From G965212025 sp965215765 (GTDB taxonomy: Bacteria > Pseudomonadota > Gammaproteobacteria > Poriferisulfidales > Oxydemutatoraceae), in NCBI GenBank assembly GCA_965215765.1, contig OZ244118.1, positions 806,001 to 870,000 of the forward strand: DNA of 64,000 nucleotides, given 5' to 3'. The notes beneath the pieces are model-generated. The model ran no database searches, had not been told where the DNA came from, and was given only the letters and a program-made list of their open reading frames with translations. Every line of letters starts with the position of its first letter. Position 1 is the stretch's first letter. A program made the translations under genes and the position numbers. This document shows positions 18,454 through 26,314 of the stretch, in pieces.

Positions 18454-18732
18454 AAGACCTTAGAGGAAGTGGCGCCTCCTGAAGTTGTTTCTTTTGCTTC
18501 CTTGCTTGATCCTGGGAAATTGCCTGTTGAACTGAAGTGCGAGCTGGGGAGTGTCCACACAAGTCTGGGTGAAATTGGCTTGCTGAAGCCAGGAATGATT
18601 GTTGATTTGAAAAAAGATCTCTCCGCTCCGGTCGCTATTTTTGTAAATAACAAGTTGGTAGCACGAGGTGAGCCTGTAAAGCTTGGCGAGGGATTGGGGA
18701 TCCGTATCGTCTCGCTTACAGAAAAGAACTGA
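17509..18732 (+). CDS. sctQ: Type III secretion SctQ-like protein, C-terminal part with SpoA (FliN-like) domain
   Basis: This frame is the same as that of the upstream part. Its first 30 residues, from the ATG at 17509, are out of phase with the repeats. An extra G near 17597 (GCGAGGGAGC where other units have GCGAGGAGC) restores the phase. From there five acidic units lead to the final 90 residues, with FASLLDPGKLPVELKCELGSV, then LGEIGLLKPGMIVDLKK, and a last strand ending IRIVSLTEKN. That is the SpoA/FliN fold of SctQ, which builds the cytosolic sorting platform of the injectisome. SctQ homologues often also produce a separate C-terminal fragment by internal initiation, so this part could be functional alone; its true start is uncertain. 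It ends 9 bp before sctR. Confidence 0.78.
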   Translation: MRQRKHLYPLHLLMKRKKHRKRRNRKMFAREQSVTEPDDAGADGEMLTPASEIESDEAEGTPVPTSLADEAEEAPQASEPEDVREEQSVTEPDDAGADEATPASEIESDEAEGTPVPTALADEAEEAPQASEPEAAREGESFAEPDDAGADEEMQTPASEIESDEVGETPVPTTPADEAEEAPHASEPEDAREEQSVTEPDDAGADEATPASEMESGEAGETPVPATPADEAEEAPQASDPEDAREEQPVIEPDDAGADEATPASEIESDEAGETPVPATLADEAEEAPQASEPEDVREEQSVTEPDDAGADETEKTLEEVAPPEVVSFASLLDPGKLPVELKCELGSVHTSLGEIGLLKPGMIVDLKKDLSAPVAIFVNNKLVARGEPVKLGEGLGIRIVSLTEKN

Positions 18733-18741
18733 GAAGACCAA

Positions 18742-19398
18742 ATGGATGATTTCCCCAACCCGATCGTAATTTTTCTTCTGATTTTGGGGCTTGCTTTTCT
18801 CCCGTTTTTGCTGGTGATGGCAACTTCCTACGTGAAAATTATCGTAGTTATGAGCTTGGTCAGAAATGCCTTGGGCATACAACAAATTCCCCCAAACATA
18901 GCCCTGCATGCCTTGGCAATCGTGTTGACCATCTACATCATGTTTCCCACAGGTGCCGAGGTTTTTAATACCGTGAACTCAATGGACAGAGAAATCAGCC
19001 TCAAAGATCCGGCAGGTCTGGTGGAAGCGTTTCTGGTGGGCAGTGAGCCGTTCAAGTCTTTTTTATCGAAGCACACGAACGAGGAGCAAACGTACTTTTT
19101 TCTTGCTAGCGCAAGAAAAATATGGCCGGTTGAATATCATTCTGATCTGACCAGAGACAGCATTTTTGTTTTGTTACCGTCTTTTACTGTCAGCGAACTG
19201 GCGTCAGCGTTTGAAGTAGGGTTTTTGCTGTATTTGCCTTTCGTTGCTATAGATTTGATTATCTCGAATATTTTGCTTGCCATGGGAATGATGATGGTCT
19301 CTCCCATGACCATATCGTTGCCGTTCAAGCTTCTTCTTTTTGTGCTTCTGGATGGCTGGAGCAGGCTGATTGGGGGCTTGATCCTGAGCTACCAGTAA
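18742..19398 (+). CDS. sctR: Type III secretion export apparatus protein SctR
   Basis: SctR (YscR/SsaR/FliP family) is a core inner-membrane component of the export gate. The 218-residue length is typical. Visible family features are four hydrophobic segments (about residues 6-28, 45-65, 150-172, 180-205), FLLVMATSYVKIIVVMSLVRNALGIQQIPPN, the variable periplasmic region, and FEVGFLLYLPFVAIDLIISNILLAMGMMMVSP with the conserved MGMMM. It is 9 bp downstream of sctQ, as in many T3SS operons. The usual next genes, sctS and sctT, do not follow: the next genes converge on it from the other strand. The rest of the apparatus must be encoded elsewhere if the system works. Confidence 0.96.
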   Translation: MDDFPNPIVIFLLILGLAFLPFLLVMATSYVKIIVVMSLVRNALGIQQIPPNIALHALAIVLTIYIMFPTGAEVFNTVNSMDREISLKDPAGLVEAFLVGSEPFKSFLSKHTNEEQTYFFLASARKIWPVEYHSDLTRDSIFVLLPSFTVSELASAFEVGFLLYLPFVAIDLIISNILLAMGMMMVSPMTISLPFKLLLFVLLDGWSRLIGGLILSYQ

Positions 19399-19532
19399 AG
19401 CGTTCCAGTCAGGCCGACCGCCAGAGCTGCTTTCTACAGTGAAGAAAAGAGATCAGCCTGGACGCGGCCAGCAAATCCGGACATAGGCATCCGGCACCTG
19501 AGTGTGGTGCTTTCTGAGAGCCTGTTGGCTCG

Positions 19533-20102
19533 CTAAATTTCGGCTGTCGCCTGTTGGAGTTCTTGGGTTTTCCTGGCTATTTCCTGGTTCAGGATTCGCC
19601 CAAGATTGATTAAGTTTTTGAATTGTTTCTCTTTGCCCTTTGTCAAAAGCGACAAGGAATCCAGGGCAGCCTGTGCCGCCTCGTAGTTTTTGTTTTTTAT
19701 GTGGCACTGTGCGGTGTGAAACATAGGAACGGGGTTATCCATATCCAGAAAATAAACCATGGCGTACGCCTTTATCGCTTCTTCGTATTCTCCCAAGGCC
19801 TGCTGTGAGATTGCCAATCCCGTCCAGTATGTGGGTTCCATGTGCCCGTAAAAGGCAAGGAACCGGAACAATGTTTTGGCTTCCTGGAATTTTTCCTGCT
19901 GGCTGAAGTTATAGGCAATCGAGTACACGTTTTCCATTTCAGCTTCGGTAAATCCTTTCGCAACACTCAAATTTGCACCAGACACCATGAGGCTGGTCGC
20001 CAATCGTTCGATCCCTGCCCAGTCATCGTCGCCTAGCTTCATATCTGTTATGTCTGGTACTCCAGCATATTGGCTCTTGTCTGCTTCCCGTGCTTCGCTC
20101 AC
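19533..20102 (-). CDS. SycD/LcrH-family T3SS chaperone (SscB-like position)
   Basis: The 189-residue protein is a TPR chaperone of the class II translocator type (SycD, SicA, SscA/B). Its central part, EMENVYSIAYNFSQQEKFQEAKTLF and FRFLAFYGHMEPTYWTGLAISQQ, followed by YEEAIKAYAMVYFLDMDNP and YEAAQAALD, forms three TPR-like helical pairs. It is the last gene of the minus-strand operon, 36 bp after the translocator gene; a second paralogous chaperone lies upstream of that gene. The arrangement chaperone-translocator-chaperone resembles sscA-sseC..sscB of SPI-2. Its probable client is the adjacent SctE-like protein. Confidence 0.88.
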   Translation of the reverse strand: MSEAREADKSQYAGVPDITDMKLGDDDWAGIERLATSLMVSGANLSVAKGFTEAEMENVYSIAYNFSQQEKFQEAKTLFRFLAFYGHMEPTYWTGLAISQQALGEYEEAIKAYAMVYFLDMDNPVPMFHTAQCHIKNKNYEAAQAALDSLSLLTKGKEKQFKNLINLGRILNQEIARKTQELQQATAEI

Positions 20103-20138
20103 TTGCTTGCTCCAACCCTGATTGGCTTCAGCACGGCC

Positions 20139-21527
20139 TCAAGCCTTGCCTATTCTGGAAATGATTTTCATGGATGTGGTGTCATGCGTTGATATTTGCT
20201 TCATGATGTTCACAAACCCCCGGTCAATATGGTTAATCACCTCTTGTATCCGATCTCGCGATTCTGAGTCCATGGCAATCAGTTTTGTGATTTCGGCAAG
20301 GTCTTTCTTCGTCATTGACCTTTCTATGGCCGCCTTGTAGGTGTAAGCGGTAGCCCCTGCCCCAACACCTCCGGAAGCCAATGATACTGTCCCTTGAACA
20401 GCGTTGCTGAGACGCATTGCAACCATACCAAGCTTGACGATGGAGCCACCTTTGGCTCTATTTACTGGACTTTTCACCGCAGCGTTCAGGATTTTTCTAA
20501 GCGTCCCGGGACCGGTGGTAGCCTTGTCTGCCAATTTTTCAGCATCCGCAGCCCCCTCAACTGCTTCTTCCGTGGCTTCTTCTGTGGTTTTCCCGGCTGT
20601 TTGTATGGCTGTTTCAGACGCTTCAAGGCCTGACTCCATGGTGTCTGTGGCCAATTCGCCAGCTGTGCCGACAGATTCCGCAGCCACCTCGCTACCGGCA
20701 GCCCCAAGCGATGTAGTCATTTCAGTGGCATCGGCGGCAACTTCTACTGCATCTACGGCGACTTCCACACTTTTTTCGGCAATTGACGGAGCAATTGACA
20801 ACCCGCCGGAGGTTATAGCTGCACCAATATTGATTACCAGCATGAGTGCCATCAGCCCATAGCTAACCCCCTGTTTCGCCTCAGGACTCGCATCCTTCAT
20901 CATTTCGTCAATGGCGCCTGATTGTTCAAGAATCATGATGCCTGCTGTTGCAATGGCAGCGACCACCAGCGGAACGGCTGCAGCGGGTGAGACAAAAACG
21001 CCTATCAGGACGGCAGCCACAGCACTCAAGGCGACACCAATCCACCCAAAAACCTGGCCGACGGTTTTCATGGTGCTCGCTTTGTTTTGTTCGGCGATCA
21101 TTTTTTGCCTTTGTTCCATTCGCTTGATTTGAATGTTCTTCTGCTTTTCGCCACGATATTTAATATCGTGCTCCGCATTTTTTGCTTCTTCGTTGCCGAT
21201 GTTTGATTGCAGCTTCATTAACATGAATTCGGCGGTAATCGGGTCTGGCTGGTTGGCTGGAGCCATCAATAATCCGCCACTGCCCGTGTCGAATCCCAAT
21301 CCGCCATTAGCACGCTTTCCTGTCGAACCCTTGGAAAGACGGGGAAGCTCCGCAAGTGCTTTTTCGATCAGAGCGTGTTCTTCCGCGCTTACTTTTGCGC
21401 CGACCTTACCGCCAGTTGACATGCCGGCAGATACTTTGCTTGTCTCCTTCTCTTTCTGTTTCAGAGTTTCGTTTACGTAACCATAGTCCGAATTGCTTGC
21501 GCCTCTGGTACCGATTTTGTCAGCCAC
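20139..21527 (-). CDS. sctE: T3SS pore-forming translocator SctE (SseC/YopB/SipB family)
   Basis: The 462-residue protein has the layout of the large hydrophobic translocator inserted into the host membrane. A polar N-terminal 150 residues is followed by a hydrophobic pair at about 157-200 (VGQVFGWIGVALSAVAAVL onward) and 224-243 (GLMALMLVINIGAAITSGG), joined by EQSGAIDEMMKDASPEAKQG. Coiled-coil-prone helices follow at the C-terminus. The linker with a conserved acidic helix between the two membrane segments is typical of SseC/EspD/YopB. Genes for two SycD-like chaperones flank it. It lacks an adjacent smaller translocator (SctB/SseD). The Ala/Glu-rich stretch around 245-330 is atypical and long. 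Confidence 0.87.
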   Translation of the reverse strand: MADKIGTRGASNSDYGYVNETLKQKEKETSKVSAGMSTGGKVGAKVSAEEHALIEKALAELPRLSKGSTGKRANGGLGFDTGSGGLLMAPANQPDPITAEFMLMKLQSNIGNEEAKNAEHDIKYRGEKQKNIQIKRMEQRQKMIAEQNKASTMKTVGQVFGWIGVALSAVAAVLIGVFVSPAAAVPLVVAAIATAGIMILEQSGAIDEMMKDASPEAKQGVSYGLMALMLVINIGAAITSGGLSIAPSIAEKSVEVAVDAVEVAADATEMTTSLGAAGSEVAAESVGTAGELATDTMESGLEASETAIQTAGKTTEEATEEAVEGAADAEKLADKATTGPGTLRKILNAAVKSPVNRAKGGSIVKLGMVAMRLSNAVQGTVSLASGGVGAGATAYTYKAAIERSMTKKDLAEITKLIAMDSESRDRIQEVINHIDRGFVNIMKQISTHDTTSMKIISRIGKA

Positions 21528-21584
21528 TGTTAAATCCTCCTTTTCTCACCCATGTTGTTACACCCTTGGGGATGCAGACAACGC

Positions 21585-22085
21585 TTATTCGCTCGTCAAG
21601 CTTTCCTGAAGTGCCTTTGCCCGCTTATTCAATTTGCTCGCCGTTCCGGTCGCCTGGATTACGTGATCCAACTCGGCCTTCGCAACGTCGTTGTTGCCAA
21701 CATGCATATAGCACTCTGCTGCACGCAAGCGCAATTCCGGATCGTCTTTTTTCAAGTGTGTTGTAAGGTACTCGAAAGCACAGATCGCTCCCTCATAGTC
21801 TTTCAACATCAAGGAGCAAGAGCTGAGTCCCTTCCAGAAGCGCAGATCATTGTGATTAAACAGACACAGCAGACCAAACGTGCGCAAGGCTTCTCCGTAT
21901 TGCTCCTGTTCGTACTGTCCGTAAGCAAGGGCATAAATCGCTTCCAAAGCGGTCGAGTCCATCCCCATAGCTTCACATAAAGATCCTTTGGCCTGGAGTC
22001 CATCTCCGGGCACAGAATCAAGAGCTCCAACGGAATCCGCAAGCTCCGAAAGGAATTGGCTACGCAATTCAGGATTTTCAGACAT
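21585..22085 (-). CDS. SycD/LcrH-family T3SS chaperone (SscA-like position)
   Basis: A second class II chaperone, 166 residues, with AIYALAYGQYEQEQYGEALRTF and FGLLCLFNHNDLRFWKGLSSC, followed by YEGAICAFEYLTTHLKKDDPE and AAECYMHVGNNDVAKAELD; this is the TPR pattern of SycD/SicA. It sits between the SseB-like gene (11 bp upstream) and the translocator gene (57 bp downstream), matching sscA between sseB and sseC of SPI-2. It resembles the other chaperone in this operon only at the family level, so an ancient duplication or different clients are likely. Confidence 0.88.
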   Translation of the reverse strand: MSENPELRSQFLSELADSVGALDSVPGDGLQAKGSLCEAMGMDSTALEAIYALAYGQYEQEQYGEALRTFGLLCLFNHNDLRFWKGLSSCSLMLKDYEGAICAFEYLTTHLKKDDPELRLRAAECYMHVGNNDVAKAELDHVIQATGTASKLNKRAKALQESLTSE

Positions 22086-22096
22086 GGAAAACCCCG

Positions 22097-22618
22097 TTAT
22101 TTCAGGTTCCTGATTAGTTCTGAAAGTGCCTCATTGTGTTTGCTTTCAATGTTGCTTGCCAAGGTCATCAACTGGTTGTTTTTGTTGACGAGTGCGTTAA
22201 GCCGCACCATGGCAAGCTGACTAATGTTGTTGGCATTATCAACATAGCCTTGCAGACCTTCCTTGACACTATTCCATTGTTCAGACGAATACGTGTCGTT
22301 GCCGTTGGGGTTTGAGAACTTGACGTTGTGGCTCTCCAGGAAGCTCTTCATGCCTGCGGGCATTTTTGTATTGGATTTGTTATTGGTGGCTGACGTCTTC
22401 AGAGAAGTCATTTGCGCGAGATAGCTTTCCGCCTTCTGGAGGTTGGCGTACTGATCATTTGCGGTTTGCACCCCTTGTGCAAGCTGACTTGACGTTAACT
22501 TGGCTCCCAATAAAGCCAAGTTCTCAACCAGTTTGTTGTAGGTTACCGTGTCGCCTGACTTGTTAACCTTGAAAGTATCTCCAGCGGTTGCCCTCAAATA
22601 ATTCGAATCAATGCTCAT
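22097..22618 (-). CDS. SseB/EspA-like T3SS filament or hydrophilic translocator (SctA class)
   Basis: The 173-residue protein has no hydrophobic segment and ends in a long amphipathic helix (NANNISQLAMVRLNALVNK, then QLMTLASNIESKHNEALSELIRNL), as EspA/SseB proteins do. The middle region PAGMKSFLESHNVKFSNPNG parallels the SseB block before that helix. Position supports this: a small coiled-coil gene upstream and SycD chaperone and SseC-like genes downstream, as in SPI-2. The ATG has AGGAGA upstream. The assignment is by architecture and context; a search against SctA families would be needed to exclude an unrelated secreted protein. Confidence 0.68.
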   Translation of the reverse strand: MSIDSNYLRATAGDTFKVNKSGDTVTYNKLVENLALLGAKLTSSQLAQGVQTANDQYANLQKAESYLAQMTSLKTSATNNKSNTKMPAGMKSFLESHNVKFSNPNGNDTYSSEQWNSVKEGLQGYVDNANNISQLAMVRLNALVNKNNQLMTLASNIESKHNEALSELIRNLK

Positions 22619-22758
22619 GATTTCTCTCCTGTTTATTTACCTTTGACACCAAATCTATATGGGTGTCCCCGTGGTTCGTGGTGGTTTCAGTCCACACAAA
22701 CCGTAAAACTCTTTTGAAAAGTACCAATGTTCCCACCAGACTTACAATCAGAAATGAG

Positions 22759-23061
22759 TCAGATGTTGATGCGCTTGCGATTTGAGCGCCTTCCTCTGCG
22801 GTGAAGATCAGGAAACATTTGTTTTTGTAGCCCCATCTCCTCCTCTATTTCGCGCTCTATGCGCTCATCATGTTCCCGCAGATTGCTCCGATCTCCATCG
22901 GAGAGTGCGTCACTGCTAATTAATCGGTCAAGATCCTCAAATGTGACACCAATGCTGGAAAAATAATTTTTGGTTTGTTCAAGCGAAGTCTCGGCTCTAC
23001 GAACCGATTCCCTGAGTTCCAAAAGAACCCTCTGAACAGTTCCGGTAGACTTTTCTTGCAC
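22759..23061 (-). CDS. Small coiled-coil protein, candidate SseA-like chaperone
   Basis: A 100-residue, highly charged helical protein: heptad-like LLELRESVRRAETSLEQTKN, an acidic second helix, and a basic C-terminus (RRGRRSNRKR). GTG start with a strong AGGAGGG seven bases upstream. It is the first gene of the minus-strand translocon operon, 140 bp before the SseB-like gene. In SPI-2 the equivalent position holds sseA, a roughly 108-residue coiled-coil chaperone of SseB and SseD. I recognise no sequence signature beyond size, helix content and position, so this is a contextual proposal. Confidence 0.6.
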   Translation of the reverse strand: MQEKSTGTVQRVLLELRESVRRAETSLEQTKNYFSSIGVTFEDLDRLISSDALSDGDRSNLREHDERIEREIEEEMGLQKQMFPDLHRRGRRSNRKRINI

Positions 23062-23491
23062 TTCCCGTCCCTCCTGAACGCAACGTTCATCAACGTACCT
23101 GATACCTGCACGACTCTCACGTACAGGCTGACATTATCCCATAACACAACGTTGAAAACAACAAGACATAAGTTATACCTGCCTTTCGGCTTTGTAATCT
23201 CGCTCGCTAAAAAGCTCAAACGTTTGTGAACGAGCGTGGTGACCAGCACACTCGTCAACGACCGCTCGTTGGATGGTTGACTGGAAGCAAGGTCTTATCG
23301 GGTAGCTTTGTCTCGGTCATGGACTTCATGGTTTGATACTTTATACTCTGTGCAAAGCAGGGGTTTTTGGCTTGGAGAAAAGCAGGAACCTTCGTTTGAA
23401 TACCCCACTCACGGGCGGTTATCAATGGTGCCAGATGTCGTATGTGGGGGTGATTTGGAACTGGTCTTTGTGTCATACTTGGAGTTGAGAA
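23062..23491. other. Divergent control region between the T3SS translocon operon and the methyltransferase gene
   Basis: 430 bp without a supported gene. It is locally AT-rich (23140-23200), as expected for promoters firing in both directions. TTGAAA at 23152 and TATACC at 23174 could form a plus-strand promoter, but other arrangements are equally plausible and no operator could be recognised. Confidence 0.35.
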
Positions 23492-24535
23492 ATGGCTAAA
23501 TTACTTGAAAAGCTGGATAATGACTGCGTCATTTGCGCGGAAGGCTACCTGTTTGAAATGGAACGCAGGGGGTATCTTCAAGCAGGAACGTTCGTGCCTG
23601 AGGTCGTGCTGGATCATCCCGAAGCACTGAAGCAACTTCATCGTGAATTCGTACGTGCTGGTACTGATGTTATCCAAGCCTTCACTTACTACGGGCACCG
23701 GGAAAAATTACGGATTATCGGCAAGGAAGAGTTGCTCGAACCTCTGAACCGCTCTGCGCTTGCGCTTGCCAAGGATGTCGCGAAGGAATTTCCCGATTTG
23801 GAGTTGTTCATCGCGGGCAACATCTCGAACACCAACGTGTATGACCCCGGCGACAAGAGTTCATTTGCCGCGTGCGAACGGATGTTTGCCGAGCAAGTAG
23901 AGTGGGCCAGTGATGCAGGGGCTGATTTCATCATAGCCGAAACCTTGCAGTGGCGTGGCGAGGCAGAGCTTGCTTTGGCGGCTGTCAAGCGCGCGAATAT
24001 GGTTGCGGTCGTCAATTTGGCCATCCCGGCCGAAGGGAAGACTTTCGATGGGTATTTTCCGGATGAGGCGGCGAAGGTGCTTGCAGATCAAGGTGCGGAT
24101 GTGGTGGGATTGAACTGTTTCAGAGGGCCCGAGAGAACCTTGGGTCTGCTGAAGAAAATCAGAGCTGCGGTCGGTTGCCATGTTTCCGGGTTGCCCGTTT
24201 CTTTCCGCACGACAAAAGACCATCCGACTTTTTTCAACATTCCCGACCCGGCATGTGATTGCCTTCCTGAGGGGCGAACCTTTCCCTTGGCTTTGGAGCC
24301 TTTTAGTTGTAACCGTTATGAGATGAGCCAATTTGCCAAAGAATGTGTGGCGAATGACATAAAGTTTGTGGGAGTTTGTTGCGGGGCAGCACCACATCAC
24401 ATCAGGGAAATAGCGGTTGCCTTGGGCAGAAATCCAGAGTCCGGGAAGTACTATGCGGACATGTCCAAGCACTTTGTGTTTGGTACCGATCCTTCGTTGA
24501 CAAAAGTCTATACGGAATCCCATGAGAAATTCTGA
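23492..24535 (+). CDS. Homocysteine/betaine-homocysteine S-methyltransferase-like protein
   Basis: The 347-residue protein belongs to the Hcy-binding (pfam02574) family. The barrel begins with LDNDCVICAEGYLFEMERRGYL; the zinc cysteines are seen in VVGLNCF and in the tandem cysteines of KFVGVCCGAAPHHIREIA. The length and the FVREFVRAGTDVIQAFTYYGH-type stretch resemble betaine-homocysteine methyltransferase more than MetH's Hcy domain, which would be fused to further modules. It would methylate homocysteine (or another thiol) from an undefined donor. ATG with GGAG upstream. The gene stands alone, followed after 194 bp by leuA; the window also holds metX-metW, which would make homocysteine precursors. 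Confidence 0.85.
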   Translation: MAKLLEKLDNDCVICAEGYLFEMERRGYLQAGTFVPEVVLDHPEALKQLHREFVRAGTDVIQAFTYYGHREKLRIIGKEELLEPLNRSALALAKDVAKEFPDLELFIAGNISNTNVYDPGDKSSFAACERMFAEQVEWASDAGADFIIAETLQWRGEAELALAAVKRANMVAVVNLAIPAEGKTFDGYFPDEAAKVLADQGADVVGLNCFRGPERTLGLLKKIRAAVGCHVSGLPVSFRTTKDHPTFFNIPDPACDCLPEGRTFPLALEPFSCNRYEMSQFAKECVANDIKFVGVCCGAAPHHIREIAVALGRNPESGKYYADMSKHFVFGTDPSLTKVYTESHEKF

Positions 24536-24729
24536 CCATGATGTCTCGGGGAGCTATATGCCTGCCTTGAGGCCAGACAGTGCCTCTCTGCGCTTTCGAC
24601 TACCACGCTAAGCAACTTTTCTCTTTACAGCCGGTAGGTTGTAATTTGTGCGAGTGCTGTGGCAGTGCTCACTGAAAAGCGGTGATGTCACAACATTCAT
24701 TACTTCACATATTTGCAGGAAATTGAGTT

Positions 24730-26280
24730 ATGGGTACACAGGAACGACTTGTAATTTTTGACACAACTTTGCGTGACGGCGAACAGAGCCCCGGCGCTTC
24801 CATGATCAAGGCTGAGAAACTCAGAATTGCGAAAGCACTTGAGCTGTTACAGGTGGATGTCATCGAAGCCGGCTTCCCGGTGGCGAGTGCTGATGACTTT
24901 GCTGCGGTACAGGAAATTGCGAAGTGCATTAAAACGTGTACGGTTTGTGCGTTGTCGCGCGCGGTTGAGCGTGACATCAAGAGTGCTGCAGAGGCACTGC
25001 ATGGAGGCGAGCGAACGCGTATTCACACCTTCATAGCCACTTCCCCTGTTCACATGCAGACCAAGTTGAAAATGACTCCGGATCAAGTGTTTGAGCGTGC
25101 TGTTTCTGCGGTGCGGCTGGCCAGAAATTTTACCGATGAAGTTGAGTTTTCGCCGGAGGATGCAGGGCGATCGGAGGTCGGGTTTCTGTGCCGGGTTATA
25201 TCAGCGGTTATTGACGCCGGTGCCACAATCATCAATATCCCGGACACGGTGGGTTATAGCGTTCCTGAGCAGTTTGGGACACTGATAAAGGAGCTTCGCG
25301 CGCGTGTTCCGAATTCCGACCGGGTCGTTTTTTCGGTGCACTGTCATAACGATTTAGGTCTGGCGGTGGCGAATTCGCTTGCGGCAGTGAGTAATGGGGC
25401 TCGTCAAGTGGAGTGTACGATTAACGGGCTTGGAGAAAGAGCCGGGAATGCTTCCCTTGAAGAGATTGTAATGGCGTTGCGTACGCGCTTTGATGCTTTT
25501 GGTCTCACGACCGGCATTGATACCAAGCGCATCGTTCCTACTTCACGTCTGGTGTCGAATATTACCGGTTTCCCGGTACAGCCAAATAAAGCAATTGTGG
25601 GGGCAAATGCTTTTGCGCACGAGTCTGGCATACACCAAGACGGGGTTTTGAAGAAAAGGGAGACTTACGAAATTATGCGCGCGCAGGATGTCGGCTGGAA
25701 AGAAAATCGCATCGTGCTCGGCAAACACTCAGGTCGCAACGCTTTACGCACGTGCCTGGGCGGTATGGGGGTGAGTTTTGAAGACGAAGCACAATTCGCT
25801 GAAATCTTTGCCCGCTTCAAAGTGCTTGCGGATCGCAAACATACCATCTACGACGCGGATCTTCAGGCATTGGTCAGCGAGATCGGATTTGAACAAAGTT
25901 TTGAGTGCTATCGGCTGATTGCCTTGAAAGTAACCTCACAAACAAACGTGACGCCCACGGCTGTTATTAAACTGAAAATTGGTGACGACGAACATGAGGC
26001 GACATCTTCTGGCAGCGGGCCCGTTGACGCGACTTTCAAGGCCATTGATTCGCTGGTTGACAGCGGCAGCGAGTTGTTACTTTATTCGGTAAACAACATT
26101 ACGACGGGGACGGACTCACAGGGGGAAGTTACGGTGCGTCTTACCCGGAAAGGCAGAATTGTGAACGGGCTGGGTTCTGATACGGACATCGTGATTGCGT
26201 CTGCACGTGCCTATGTGAACGCCTTGAACAAGCTGGAAGGCAAGGTTTCAGGTTCCGCTTTACGCGCGAACAATATTTAA
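24730..26280 (+). CDS. leuA: 2-isopropylmalate synthase
   Basis: LeuA condenses acetyl-CoA with 2-oxoisovalerate in the first leucine-specific step. The 516-residue protein has the catalytic barrel with IFDTTLRDGEQSPGASM, HTFIATSPVHMQTKL, VEFSPEDAGRSE, FSVHCHNDLGLAVANSLAAV (metal-binding HxH region) and NGLGERAGNASLEEI. It also has the C-terminal regulatory domain that mediates leucine inhibition. ATG with AGGA upstream. The 194-bp leader contains a weak stem with two G-U pairs (about 24651-24670) but no leucine-rich leader peptide. Ketovaline would come from the ilv pathway represented at the right end of the window. Confidence 0.97.
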   Translation: MGTQERLVIFDTTLRDGEQSPGASMIKAEKLRIAKALELLQVDVIEAGFPVASADDFAAVQEIAKCIKTCTVCALSRAVERDIKSAAEALHGGERTRIHTFIATSPVHMQTKLKMTPDQVFERAVSAVRLARNFTDEVEFSPEDAGRSEVGFLCRVISAVIDAGATIINIPDTVGYSVPEQFGTLIKELRARVPNSDRVVFSVHCHNDLGLAVANSLAAVSNGARQVECTINGLGERAGNASLEEIVMALRTRFDAFGLTTGIDTKRIVPTSRLVSNITGFPVQPNKAIVGANAFAHESGIHQDGVLKKRETYEIMRAQDVGWKENRIVLGKHSGRNALRTCLGGMGVSFEDEAQFAEIFARFKVLADRKHTIYDADLQALVSEIGFEQSFECYRLIALKVTSQTNVTPTAVIKLKIGDDEHEATSSGSGPVDATFKAIDSLVDSGSELLLYSVNNITTGTDSQGEVTVRLTRKGRIVNGLGSDTDIVIASARAYVNALNKLEGKVSGSALRANNI

Positions 26281-26314
26281 CGATGTCAGGCTCTCACACC
26301 GCACGATCCTGACA

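Noticed and set aside
16018..18732. Other long minus-strand frames in the sctQ repeats (15977-16954, 17129-18016)
   Set aside because: Same origin: repeats of low-complexity codons generate stop-free complements.
17481..18758. 425-codon open frame on minus across the sctQ repeats
   Set aside because: It is the complement of the repeat-coding strand, rich in Ser/Ala from GAx/GCx codons read backwards, has no ribosome site, and the plus strand gives a recognisable SpoA domain.
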